Assembly: GCA_018242765.1 (NCBI GenBank)
Contig: JAFEBH010000025.1
Coordinates: 1-64,000, forward strand
Direction of reading: 5' to 3'
Origin: Nitrospira sp.
GTDB taxonomy: Bacteria > Nitrospirota > Nitrospiria > Nitrospirales > Nitrospiraceae
Length of the DNA stretch: 64,000 nt
Part shown: positions 33,728 to 42,241 of the stretch, piece after piece
Layout of the letters: the number at the start of each line of letters is the position of its first letter
How positions within the stretch are numbered: position 1 is the stretch's first letter
Notes under the pieces: model-generated
What the model was told of the DNA's origin: nothing
What the model saw: only the letters and a program-made list of their open reading frames with translations
Databases searched by the model: none
Made by a program: the position numbers and the translations under genes

Positions 33728-34159
33728 ATGATGACGACGTACTTTGAGAATCCGGTTCATGTGAAAGAAACCTGGCATCTGGTGGATGCTGACGGCAAAA
33801 CCCTGGGGCGTTTGGCGGCCAGAGTCGCCGGAGTGTTGCGCGGGAAGCATCGTCCGACGTTCACCCCGAACGTCGATATCGGCGACCATGTCGTTATTGT
33901 GAATGCGGAGAAAATCCAATTGACCGGCGGGAAGCTGGACAAGAAACTTTATCATCGTCATACCGGATATCCTGGAGGTTTGAAAACCGCCTCGGCCAAA
34001 CACATCTTCCAAAAGGATCCGGCACAGCTGCTGATCACGGCAATTGAGGGGATGCTTCCGAAGACCCCGCTCGGAAATGGGATGGCCAAGAAACTTCGTG
34101 TCTATGCTGGACCCAATCATCCCCATCAGGCACAACGCCCACAGCCGATTTCACTCTGA
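33728..34159 (+). CDS. rplM: 50S ribosomal protein L13
   Basis: This 143-residue early-assembly protein of the large subunit has W-H-L-V-D-A-D-G-K-T-L-G-R-L-A, L-R-G-K-H-R-P-T-F, K-L-Y-H-R-H-T-G-Y-P-G-G and L-P-K-T-P-L-G-N-G-M. GGAG eight nucleotides before the ATG supports the first of two tandem start codons. It is followed by rpsI, the usual pair. Confidence 0.97.
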   Translation: MMTTYFENPVHVKETWHLVDADGKTLGRLAARVAGVLRGKHRPTFTPNVDIGDHVVIVNAEKIQLTGGKLDKKLYHRHTGYPGGLKTASAKHIFQKDPAQLLITAIEGMLPKTPLGNGMAKKLRVYAGPNHPHQAQRPQPISL

Positions 34160-34196
34160 ACGAGTTTGTGATTTCAACGAGAAGGAGACCAGTCGC

Positions 34197-34589
34197 ATGG
34201 CAGTCGTGACACAGTATGCAACGGGACGGAGAAAGTGTGCAGTGGCGCGAGCCTGGGTTACCGGGACCGCAGGTGACATTACCGTGAACGAGAAGCCGTT
34301 GGAGCAGGCGTTTCCACGTTTGACCCTGCGACAGATCATTCAATTGCCGCTCGAAATGGCAGGCGTCATGGGCAAGTATTCGATCAGCGCAACGGTCTAT
34401 GGTGGAGGGCCGACAGGACAAGCCGGCGCGTTGCGGCATGCGATCGCCAGGGCATTGGTTGCCATGACGCCGTCAACCCGTGGTCCTCTCAAGAAGGAAG
34501 GGCTACTTACCCGTGATTCACGGGTGAAGGAGCGGAAGAAATACGGACAAAAGGGCGCCCGTAAGCGATTCCAGTACTCCAAACGCTAG
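34197..34589 (+). CDS. rpsI: 30S ribosomal protein S9
   Basis: This 130-residue protein has A-T-G-R-R-K-C-A-V-A-R-A, G-G-P-T-G-Q-A-G-A-L-R-H and the basic tail K-K-Y-G-Q-K-G-A-R-K-R-F-Q-Y-S-K-R that reaches the P-site tRNA. The start at 34197 is placed by AAGGAG upstream and family length; the frame reaches back into rplM. The pair ends at a strong terminator. Confidence 0.97.
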   Translation: MAVVTQYATGRRKCAVARAWVTGTAGDITVNEKPLEQAFPRLTLRQIIQLPLEMAGVMGKYSISATVYGGGPTGQAGALRHAIARALVAMTPSTRGPLKKEGLLTRDSRVKERKKYGQKGARKRFQYSKR

Positions 34590-34613
34590 ACATTGGAGGC
34601 ACGGATCCAGGAT

Positions 34614-34642
34614 AAGGGAAGGCCTCGTGCCTTCCCTTTTTT
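34614..34642 (+). terminator. intrinsic terminator after rpsI
   Basis: A 10-bp stem (34614-34623 with 34629-34638) with a 5-nt loop runs into six T at 34637-34642. It separates rplM-rpsI from argC. Confidence 0.93.
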
Positions 34643-34693
34643 ATGTTGTCGATCGTGATCCGAGAGGACGATTCCGAGCTTGGGAATTGATTG

Positions 34694-35746
34694 ATGGGGA
34701 AGAAATTTCGAGTCGCCATTGCAGGAGCGAGTGGGTATGCCGGTGCAGAATTAGTGCGTCTGGCTTCGACTCATCCATATTTCGCCATCACAGCCGTCAC
34801 CTCTGAAAAGTCAGCGGGGCAATCGGTTGCATCCGTGTTCCCGAGCCTCACAGGGATTGTCGATCACTGGTTTGAAGCGTTGGCACCGGATGTCTTGGCC
34901 GAACGGGCGGACGCGATTTTTCTCGCCCTTCCGCATACGAAGTCGCAGGATCCGGTTGCTACTTGCATCAAGGCCGGCAAGTTCGTCGTGGACCTCAGCG
35001 CTGACTATCGTTTAAAGGATGTGGGCACCTATGAACGATGGTATCAGACTCCACATGCCTACCCACAGCTCCTTAAGGAAGCGGTCTACGGCCTACCGGA
35101 ACTCCATCGACGCGCTATTGCAGAAGCAAAACTCGTCGCGTCTCCCGGTTGTTATCCCACTGCCGCTATTCTCCAGCTGGCGCCGCTCTTTGCCAACGGG
35201 CTGGTGCAGCCGGAGACGATCGTCATCGATGCCAAGTCTGGGGTGTCTGGAGCGGGACGGAGTCCGGCCCTCCCCTATCATTTCCCCGAGGCACATGAAT
35301 CGCTCGAACCCTACAAGATTGGACAACATCGTCATACCCCTGAAATCGAGCAAGAGCTCTCTGGTTTGCAAGAGCAAGTTGGCCCGGTCACGGTGACGTT
35401 CACTCCCCACCTTGTTCCGATGAATCGTGGGATTTTGAGCACAGCCTATTGCCGACTGACTCAAGCAATGCCGCTCGCGGACCTTCGAAACTTGTACCGA
35501 GAGTTCTACAAAGGTGAACGATTTGTTCGGCTGTACGACGATATCGTGCCGAATCCCCGCTACATTAAGGGGACAAACTACTGCGATATTGGCGTGTACG
35601 CGGACGCTCGGGCTGGATGGGTCGTGACCGTGGCAGCCGTCGATAATCTTGTCAAAGGAGCTGCGGGGCAAGCCATTCAAGCCATGAATCTCATGTTGGG
35701 TCTTCCAGAAGAGACCGGCCTGACTGCTCCCGGAAGCTATCCATAA
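34694..35746 (+). CDS. argC: N-acetyl-gamma-glutamyl-phosphate reductase
   Basis: This 350-residue NADP-dependent enzyme makes N-acetylglutamate semialdehyde in arginine synthesis. The Rossmann motif A-G-A-S-G-Y-A-G-A-E is near residue 9, and the catalytic Cys is in S-P-G-C-Y-P-T-A near 148. K-S-G-V-S-G-A-G-R and F-T-P-H-L-V-P-M-N-R-G are typical. I chose ATG 34694 over the TTG one codon upstream. argJ follows after 57 bp. Confidence 0.96.
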   Translation: MGKKFRVAIAGASGYAGAELVRLASTHPYFAITAVTSEKSAGQSVASVFPSLTGIVDHWFEALAPDVLAERADAIFLALPHTKSQDPVATCIKAGKFVVDLSADYRLKDVGTYERWYQTPHAYPQLLKEAVYGLPELHRRAIAEAKLVASPGCYPTAAILQLAPLFANGLVQPETIVIDAKSGVSGAGRSPALPYHFPEAHESLEPYKIGQHRHTPEIEQELSGLQEQVGPVTVTFTPHLVPMNRGILSTAYCRLTQAMPLADLRNLYREFYKGERFVRLYDDIVPNPRYIKGTNYCDIGVYADARAGWVVTVAAVDNLVKGAAGQAIQAMNLMLGLPEETGLTAPGSYP

Positions 35747-35803
35747 GCCCATCACCTTTGACGGTCTCAGTCTGCATTCGCCACCCTCACGGAACTTCGT
35801 TCT

Positions 35804-37009
35804 ATGAAAACTAAACAGACAGGCATTACCGCCCCGCAAGGCTTTCAAGCGGCCGGCATCCATTGTGGGATTAAGAAACCTGGACTCCTCGATCTTGCAT
35901 TGTGTGTATCGGAGGTGAGCGGACCAATTGCCGGAGTCTTCACGAGGAATCGTGTCGCCGCCGCTCCGGTGATCCTCGACCGTCGCCATCTTCGGTACCG
36001 TTGCGGGCGTGCGATCATTGTGAACAGTGGGAATGCCAATGCCTGCACGGGAGCTCAGGGGTTGGTCTCAGCCACGGCGATGGCGAGAACGGTTGCGCAG
36101 CAGCTCGCGATCCCTCGTCATCAAGTCTTTGTGGGATCGACCGGCGTAATCGGGCGCACACTCCCGATTGACCGCATTACAGCGGCGATGCCCAGCTTAT
36201 TCTCACGTCTCAGTGTGAAGGGTGGCGCTCAAGCAGCTCAGGCCATCTTGACCACGGACTTACGCCCTAAGACCGTCTCGGTACAAGCAAGAATTGGCGG
36301 CCGTATGATCACGATCGGGGGGATGGCCAAAGGCTCGGGTATGATCCATCCCGATATGGCCACGATGCTGGGGTATTTGACGACCGATGCTGCCATCACA
36401 CCTCCTGCTCTGCAACAGGCCCTGAGGGCCGCAGCTGACGAGTCATTCAACTGTATCACCGTGGATGGGGACACCAGCACGAATGATACAGTTCTGTGTT
36501 TAGCGAATGGGCTTGCACGGAATCGGGTGATTGAACCGCAGAGTCGGGCCTATCACGATTTCGAGCGTCTGCTGACCGAGGCCGCACAGACCTTGGCCTT
36601 ACTCATCTGTCGTGACGGAGAAGGCGTGACCAAGATCGTCAAGGTACTGGTTGAAGGGGCCACGACGGTTGCTGCAGCGAAGCGCGTTGCGGCAACCATT
36701 GCGACCTCGAATTTGGTGAAGACCGCTCTCTTCGGAGAGGATGCGAATTGGGGGCGAGTCATGGCAGCCATCGGACGAGCCGGTGTCGCGGTGAACCCTG
36801 CCAAGGTGATGGTCAGTTTCGACGATATTCAGATGGTGAGGCAGGGCGTCGGGATGGGACTTGCTGCCGAGCAGAAAATCGCACAGGTCTTCAAACGGAA
36901 AGCGTTTACCATCGCGGTCCATCTTGGCCTGGGTACGGCACGAGCCCATATGTGGACCACGGATCTTTCGTATGATTATGTGCGCATCAACGCAAGTTAT
37001 CGATCCTAG
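35804..37009 (+). CDS. argJ: ornithine/glutamate N-acetyltransferase
   Basis: This 401-residue enzyme transfers acetyl between N-acetylornithine and glutamate (cyclic arginine route), and may also use acetyl-CoA. The precursor is normally self-cleaved before the nucleophilic Thr in M-A-T-M-L-G-Y near residue 190. N-S-G-N-A-N-A-C-T-G and D-G-D-T-S-T-N-D are conserved. Downstream of argC, as expected. Arginine-specific control is not evident in the DNA. Confidence 0.96.
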   Translation: MKTKQTGITAPQGFQAAGIHCGIKKPGLLDLALCVSEVSGPIAGVFTRNRVAAAPVILDRRHLRYRCGRAIIVNSGNANACTGAQGLVSATAMARTVAQQLAIPRHQVFVGSTGVIGRTLPIDRITAAMPSLFSRLSVKGGAQAAQAILTTDLRPKTVSVQARIGGRMITIGGMAKGSGMIHPDMATMLGYLTTDAAITPPALQQALRAAADESFNCITVDGDTSTNDTVLCLANGLARNRVIEPQSRAYHDFERLLTEAAQTLALLICRDGEGVTKIVKVLVEGATTVAAAKRVAATIATSNLVKTALFGEDANWGRVMAAIGRAGVAVNPAKVMVSFDDIQMVRQGVGMGLAAEQKIAQVFKRKAFTIAVHLGLGTARAHMWTTDLSYDYVRINASYRS

Positions 37010-37193
37010 CCCGCTGTATTCATGAACGCTTCTCCTGCAATTGCACATTCGCTGCTACGACAGGCTTGCAGCGGGCAGGCTCGCGTGTGAAGACCGTTTG
37101 TCGCTTGAAACCTCGTTGGGACTATGATAGCGTCGCCGATCGATATCTGACAGCGGTCGCGTTCACAGATAGAGAACCGGCCGATTATTCAAA

Positions 37194-37260
37194 TTCAATG
37201 ACAGCGCGTCGTTCGCTGTGTGGCTTGAGAATAAGGGAAGCGATTCCCTCGCCCGTCGGG
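37194..37260 (+). promoter_or_regulatory. structured leader upstream of rpsB
   Basis: Within the 282-bp gap before rpsB, two hairpins can form: 37201-37206 with 37214-37219, and 37234-37239 with 37244-37249 closed by a GCGA tetraloop of the GNRA type. Ribosomal protein leaders often bind the encoded protein, so S2 autoregulation is conceivable. I cannot identify a known leader class. Confidence 0.35.
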
Positions 37261-37291
37261 GTGCTCTGCAAGCCTGGAGGAAGGTGAAGGC

Positions 37292-38068
37292 ATGGGGGTA
37301 GTAGCTATCAAGGAATTGTTGGAAGCCGGTGTGCATTTCGGACATCAGACCAATCGCTGGAATCCCAAGATGAAGAAGTTTCTCTTTGGTGAACGCAGCG
37401 GTATTTATATCATCGACTTACAACAGACCCTCGCACGGATGGAACAAGCCTATACCTTCGTGAGGGATCTCGTCGCAGCCGGCGATTCAATCCTCTTTGT
37501 CGGAACAAAGCGGCAGGCCGCAGAGATCCTGGAGGAAGAAGCGAAGCGGGCCAACATGTACTTCGTGAATCAACGGTGGTTGGGAGGAATGTTGACCAAT
37601 TTCCAGACCATTCGCCGGAGTATCGATAAAATGAAGAAGATGGAAACGACCTTGCTCAACCCAAGCGAGCATGGCCTGAAAAAGAAAGAAATCCTTCTCA
37701 TGCAGAAGGATATTGCCAAGCTCCAAAAGTACTTGTCCGGCATCAAGAATATGCGCAGTCTGCCGGGAGCGGTTTTTGTGCTCGATACGCGGATCGAAAA
37801 GATTGCCGTTCAGGAAGCGACGCGTCTTGATATTCCGGTCATTGCGATTCTGGACAGCAACTGCGACCCGGATCACATCACCTATCCGATTCCAGGGAAT
37901 GACGATGCGATCCGTTCCATCAAGCTGATTACGTCAAAAATTGCCGATGCCTGCATCGAAGGTGCCCATGTGAAAGCACAGCGCGAAGAGGCCGAGTTCC
38001 AAGCAACCCCTGCGTCTGGCGGGGAGAGGAAGCCGGCGGCTCGATCCGAGGGTGTGGCTGTATCATAA
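37292..38068 (+). CDS. rpsB: 30S ribosomal protein S2
   Basis: This 258-residue protein shows L-L-E-A-G-V-H-F-G-H-Q-T, R-W-N-P-K-M-K, N-Q-R-W-L-G-G-M-L-T-N and V-I-A-I-L-D-S-N-C-D-P. The C-terminus after about residue 235 is a charged low-complexity tail. TGGAGGAAGG precedes the ATG. It leads the rpsB-tsf-pyrH-frr group. Confidence 0.97.
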   Translation: MGVVAIKELLEAGVHFGHQTNRWNPKMKKFLFGERSGIYIIDLQQTLARMEQAYTFVRDLVAAGDSILFVGTKRQAAEILEEEAKRANMYFVNQRWLGGMLTNFQTIRRSIDKMKKMETTLLNPSEHGLKKKEILLMQKDIAKLQKYLSGIKNMRSLPGAVFVLDTRIEKIAVQEATRLDIPVIAILDSNCDPDHITYPIPGNDDAIRSIKLITSKIADACIEGAHVKAQREEAEFQATPASGGERKPAARSEGVAVS

Positions 38069-38132
38069 GCCTCGTGCAGAGTGGTCCATCAATGCTTTTA
38101 TTTTCAATGCTCGTGTGAAGGAAGAACGAATC

Positions 38133-38729
38133 ATGGCAGGATCTAGTCAGCTCGTGAAGGAACTTCGGGAGAAAACAGGGGCCGGCATTTTGGATTGTCA
38201 GAAGGCGCTTACGGAGAACGGCAATGATGTCGAAAAAGCCATTGACTACTTGCGGCAGAAGGGTCTGGCGGCAGCGGCAAAAAAAGCTGGGCGTGAGACC
38301 AATCAAGGTCTGATCCATTCCTACATCCATATGGGGGGGAAGATCGGCGTCTTGATCGAGGTGAACTGCGAGACGGATTTCGTGGCTCGCAATGAAGAGT
38401 TCAAGGCATTCGTCAACGATCTCGCCCTGCAGATCGCCGCTGCAAAACCTACTTTTGTGAAGCGTGAGGACGTTCCTGTCGATGTGGCAGAGAAAGAAAA
38501 AGTGATCTACGAAGGCCAGGCGAAGGAAATGGGTAAACCGGCGGCCGCATGGCCCAAGATCATCGAAGGGAAGCTGGAGAAGTTCTATCAAGAAAACTGT
38601 TTGATGGAGCAGTCGTTCATCAAGGATCCGGCCGTGACGGTCAAAGATTTACTCGCACAAAAGATCTCGAAGATCGGTGAGAATATGAACATTCGCCGAT
38701 TTACCCGTTATCAGTTGGGCGAAGTATGA
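38133..38729 (+). CDS. tsf: elongation factor Ts (short form)
   Basis: This 198-residue GDP/GTP exchange factor for EF-Tu has L-R-E-K-T-G-A-G-I-L-D-C-Q-K-A-L and the core C-E-T-D-F-V-A-R-N motif. The protein is of the short, Thermus-like length with a single core subdomain, rather than the 280-residue E. coli form. AAGGAAG precedes the ATG; the upstream open frame is not conserved. Its end overlaps the pyrH start. Confidence 0.95.
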   Translation: MAGSSQLVKELREKTGAGILDCQKALTENGNDVEKAIDYLRQKGLAAAAKKAGRETNQGLIHSYIHMGGKIGVLIEVNCETDFVARNEEFKAFVNDLALQIAAAKPTFVKREDVPVDVAEKEKVIYEGQAKEMGKPAAAWPKIIEGKLEKFYQENCLMEQSFIKDPAVTVKDLLAQKISKIGENMNIRRFTRYQLGEV

Positions 38730-39451
38730 GTTCTGCCAAATACCGACGCCTCCTGCTCAAAGTCAGTGGGGAGATGTTGGCTGGTGAGCAGGGTTACGGC
38801 ATCCAACCCTCTATTCTAGAAACGCTTGCAGCAGAGATCGCCTCCGTCGTGGCGCTTGACGTACAAGTGGCCATTGTCATAGGGGGTGGTAATATCTTTC
38901 GAGGGATCGCCGCGAGTGCGTCCGGTATGGAGCGGGCTTCCGCCGACTATATGGGGATGCTGGCGACAGTTCTCAACGCATTGGCGCTTCAAAACGCGTT
39001 GGAGCGCATTGGGATTATCACCCGGGTTCAATCTGCCATCGAGATGCGTCAGTTGGCAGAAGGCTATATTCGTCGGCGGGCGATTCGCCATCTCGAAAAG
39101 AACCGAGTGGTCATTTTCGCCGGCGGCACCGGGAACCCCTACTTCTCGACGGATACGGCGGCTGCGCTCCGGGCCATGGAGATCAGTGCGCAGGTCATCA
39201 TGAAGGGTACCAAAGTTGACGGGATTTATGATGCAGACCCAGTCAGCCATCCCATGGCAAAGAAGTACGATCGGATTTCCTTTCTCGCTATTCTGAATCA
39301 GAATCTCAAAGTGATGGACTCAACAGCCATCAGTCTTTGTATGGATAATAAACTGCCGCTCGTCGTCTTCAACCTCAAGGTGCCCGGTAACTTCAAACGA
39401 GTGGCTTTGGGCGAGCCGATTGGGACCATCGTCTCGATCGGTGATCGTTGA
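38726..39451 (+). CDS. pyrH: UMP kinase
   Basis: This 241-residue amino acid kinase-fold enzyme phosphorylates UMP to UDP. L-L-K-V-S-G-E-M-L-A-G, G-G-G-N-I-F-R-G and G-G-T-G-N-P-Y-F-S-T-D-T-A-A are the family motifs, and G-T-K-V-D-G-I-Y-D-A-D-P closes the site. ATGA overlap with tsf indicates coupled translation. Confidence 0.97.
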   Translation: MSSAKYRRLLLKVSGEMLAGEQGYGIQPSILETLAAEIASVVALDVQVAIVIGGGNIFRGIAASASGMERASADYMGMLATVLNALALQNALERIGIITRVQSAIEMRQLAEGYIRRRAIRHLEKNRVVIFAGGTGNPYFSTDTAAALRAMEISAQVIMKGTKVDGIYDADPVSHPMAKKYDRISFLAILNQNLKVMDSTAISLCMDNKLPLVVFNLKVPGNFKRVALGEPIGTIVSIGDR

Positions 39452-39470
39452 TCCCATTACGAGGTGTGTC

Positions 39471-40034
39471 ATGTCCAACGCTGTTCCTATTCGCCAGGCC
39501 TTTGTTTCCCACATGGATCAATCCTTAGAACATTTACGGAGGGATCTATCCGGTCTCCGAACTGGACGAGCGTCCGTCGCCCTGCTTGATGGGATTCGTG
39601 TCGATTATTACGGAACCATGACACCGTTAAAACAGATCGCCAATGTAGCGACGCCCGAAGCTCGATTGATCACCATCCAACCCTGGGAGCCTCAGCTGAT
39701 CAAAGAGATTGAAAAAGGGATCGCAAATGCCGGCTTAGGTGTGACGCCATCCAATGACGGCAAGATCATTCGAGTTCCTCTTCCCCCACTGACTGAAGAA
39801 CGGCGAAAAGAATTGACGAAGGTGTGTAAGAAGCATGGAGAAGAAACGAAAGTACAGATCCGGGGGTTCCGAAGAGAAGCAAATGAAGAGTTGAAGAAAC
39901 TCCAAAAAGATGCGAAGCTCACCGAGGACGAATTACGAAAGGCCGAACACGAGACGCAGAAACTTATCGAACAGTACGGACAAAAGATCGATGACATCAT
40001 CAAGAAAAAGGAACAGGAAATCATGGAAGTGTAG
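39471..40034 (+). CDS. frr: ribosome recycling factor
   Basis: This 187-residue protein splits post-termination ribosomes with EF-G. L-R-T-G-R-A-S-V-A-L-L, Y-Y-G-T-M-T-P-L-K-Q-I-A-N and I-R-V-P-L-P-P-L-T-E-E-R-R are conserved, and a long helical coil makes up the C-terminal half. The start at 39471 follows GAGGTGT at 39460-39466; the frame continues upstream without similarity. It ends the rpsB group. Confidence 0.97.
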   Translation: MSNAVPIRQAFVSHMDQSLEHLRRDLSGLRTGRASVALLDGIRVDYYGTMTPLKQIANVATPEARLITIQPWEPQLIKEIEKGIANAGLGVTPSNDGKIIRVPLPPLTEERRKELTKVCKKHGEETKVQIRGFRREANEELKKLQKDAKLTEDELRKAEHETQKLIEQYGQKIDDIIKKKEQEIMEV

Positions 40035-40071
40035 AGTCCCTTCTTCCTGATCCTCCCCTCCTTACGTGTCG

Positions 40072-41199
40072 ATGACCCGGAGTTTTCACCCAACTTTTGC
40101 GACCGTCGACCTGGCCGCCCTAAGTCACAATCTTTTCCAGATTCGAAAGTGTCTTGCCCCTGGCTGTGTCATCATGCCGGTGATTAAGGCCAACGCCTAT
40201 GGGCATGGGGCCATCGAAACCGCGCGGGCGCTCATTCGCCAGGGGGTATCGCATCTCGCGGTGTTTTCAATCGAGGAAGCGATCGCACTGCGTCAAGCCG
40301 AAATCGCGGGAGCACTCGTCGTACTGGGTCCGTTCTTCCCACAACAGGTCGAAGACCTCATGGCCTACCGACTGACTCCGGTCGTGAGCGATCGGTCCGT
40401 ACTCGAGGTGCTGACTCATGCCACTCGCTCACGACCGGCTCCCTACCCGATTCATCTCAAAATCGAGACCGGCATGAATCGGTTGGGGCTGACGCAGCGT
40501 GATCTTGAGACTCTGATCAACAAGCACAGGTTTCCCTCTTCTCTGCTACTAGAAGGACTCATGTCGCATCTGGCTGATAGTGACGGTATTGGGCAAGACA
40601 CTACTGAAACACAGATCGGCCGATTCAACAAAGCCCTGAAAGTCGCTCGTGACGGAGGACATGCGGTTCCGCTGGTTCATCTGTCGAATAGCGCCGCTAT
40701 CATTCGATTTCCATCAGCACACTATACGATGGTCCGTCCTGGTATCATGCTGTACGGTTACCACACGCTTCCGAGCACGGTACCGGTGCCTGACTTGCAA
40801 CCGATCCTCTCGCTCAAGACCTGCATCGCCCAACTCCGTCTTATTCAACCAGATGATCGTGTGAGCTATAACGGTACCTTCATTGCACGGAGATCCACAC
40901 GTATCGCCATTCTTCCGATCGGTTATGCCGATGGATTAAGCCGGCGTCTCTCGAATCGTGGAGTCGTTCTCGTTCGGGGCCAACGTGTTCCGATCGTCGG
41001 ACTGGTCTGTATGGATATGGTGATGGTAGACGTCACCACCGTCCCTGATGCGATGGTCGGTGATGAGGTCGTCGTTATCGGCCAGCAAGGAAGAGAAAAG
41101 ATCACGGCAACGGATATCGCCGAGTGGACAGGAACGATCCCCTACGAGGTCTTATGTGCGATCAGCCCAAGAGTTCCAAGACGCTATCACTCTTCGTAG
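40072..41199 (+). CDS. alr: alanine racemase
   Basis: This 375-residue PLP enzyme interconverts L- and D-alanine for peptidoglycan. The PLP lysine is in V-I-K-A-N-A-Y-G-H-G near residue 38, and the catalytic Tyr lies in S-Y-N-G-T-F near 265, followed by R-I-A-I-L-P-I-G-Y-A-D-G. Start codon choice between GTG 40066 and ATG 40072 is open because no Shine-Dalgarno is clear. It is 37 bp after frr. Downstream is decayed transposase DNA. Confidence 0.95.
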   Translation: MTRSFHPTFATVDLAALSHNLFQIRKCLAPGCVIMPVIKANAYGHGAIETARALIRQGVSHLAVFSIEEAIALRQAEIAGALVVLGPFFPQQVEDLMAYRLTPVVSDRSVLEVLTHATRSRPAPYPIHLKIETGMNRLGLTQRDLETLINKHRFPSSLLLEGLMSHLADSDGIGQDTTETQIGRFNKALKVARDGGHAVPLVHLSNSAAIIRFPSAHYTMVRPGIMLYGYHTLPSTVPVPDLQPILSLKTCIAQLRLIQPDDRVSYNGTFIARRSTRIAILPIGYADGLSRRLSNRGVVLVRGQRVPIVGLVCMDMVMVDVTTVPDAMVGDEVVVIGQQGREKITATDIAEWTGTIPYEVLCAISPRVPRRYHSS

Positions 41200-41283
41200 A
41201 TCCTCATCGCCCTCCAGTTTGTTTTTAGCCCTCAGCAGGATACGAAAAAAGAACGCCTATTCATACAGGTGATCCTATAACCG

Positions 41284-42240
41284 GCAGTTGAAGCAGCAGC
41301 CTGCAGAGGGATAGGCTTGCTGTACGCGGGAGTGCGACAGATTTCTTCGTACGAAGGGAGTCCCCCCCTGGGTGCGGCATCATGCAAGTCGTGGCCGGGC
41401 AGAACGGGGCGATTGCACGCAATACGTTTGGGGCTGCTCCATGTCGAGTGGGATCAGGCCGCAGCCGTGACGCCATTCGGCCAGTGGCCGTTTTTTATCG
41501 AGTTTCTCAACATAAGCGACCTCTTCGACGCACTGGGGATCAGACTGCCCGTTGACCGACCACAGCATCCACGCGTCGGATAACCGCACGATACTAGACA
41601 CCGTGCGGTTGTCGCTCCTCGCCGACCACCACGCTACGCACCGATCACGGTGATTTGCCATGCTGGGATTCCCCCCCCGAGTGAGTGGGCGTGTCGAGGT
41701 TTGTGTCGGAGGATGCCGCACGGCGGGCGTGCCTGGCTCGAGCTGCATCAGACGAAGACACCGCAGCCATTGCTCATCACGCCGTGGATTCTTGATCTGG
41801 ATCCCACGATGATATGTTTGTGTGGCAAGCTGCAAGTGGCGGTGGACGGCTACACCCCAAAGAACCCCGACCGCCCGTCGCACCACTCGCACAGTACCTT
41901 GCTGACCGATACCCGGCTGGCGGTGGACGTGTTGCCGGGCACTGAGACAGCCACGCTCGAGATCTTGGCCTGACGGGATGCCGTGCCAAAGGCGGCGCGC
42001 CACGCCGGACGCGTTGCTCATGACGGGGACAACTCAAACGTGGTTCGACGGTATGGCGAGCGCGGTGCCGACCACGCGCTATGAGGACGCTGTGGGTGGT
42101 ACCTCAAGCAGTACGAGATCCGTGCCCTCGCCCAACTTAATCGTGCTCGGGTCGATGCCGAAAACACCGTTGACGAGCTCAAGAATCAAGGGGGCTGGGG
42201 TGGCTTCCCCGCGCAAGACTCGGCCCGTGCGGACCACTCA
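41284..42240 (+). pseudogene. decayed DDE transposase (IS4/IS1380-like)
   Basis: Fragments of one transposase appear in order but in different frames. V-E-W-D-Q-A-A-A-V-T-P-F-G-Q and F-F-I-E-F-L-N-I-S-D-L-F-D-A-L lie at about 41440-41535. T-V-R-L-S-L-L-A-D-H-H lies at about 41590-41640, and V-S-E-D-A-A-R-R-A near 41703-41730. P-W-I-L-D-L-D-P-T and G-Y-T-P-K-N-P-D-R-P-S-H-H lie at about 41780-41890, and A-E-N-T-V-D-E-L-K-N-Q-G-G-W-G-G-F at about 42160-42210. This is the standard order for this transposase type, including the final 'DELKNQWGWGGF' block. Several frameshifts and stops make it inactive. The 3' end abuts the stop codon of the FadL-like gene. I could not find terminal inverted repeats. 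Confidence 0.8.
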
Positions 42241-42241
42241 A

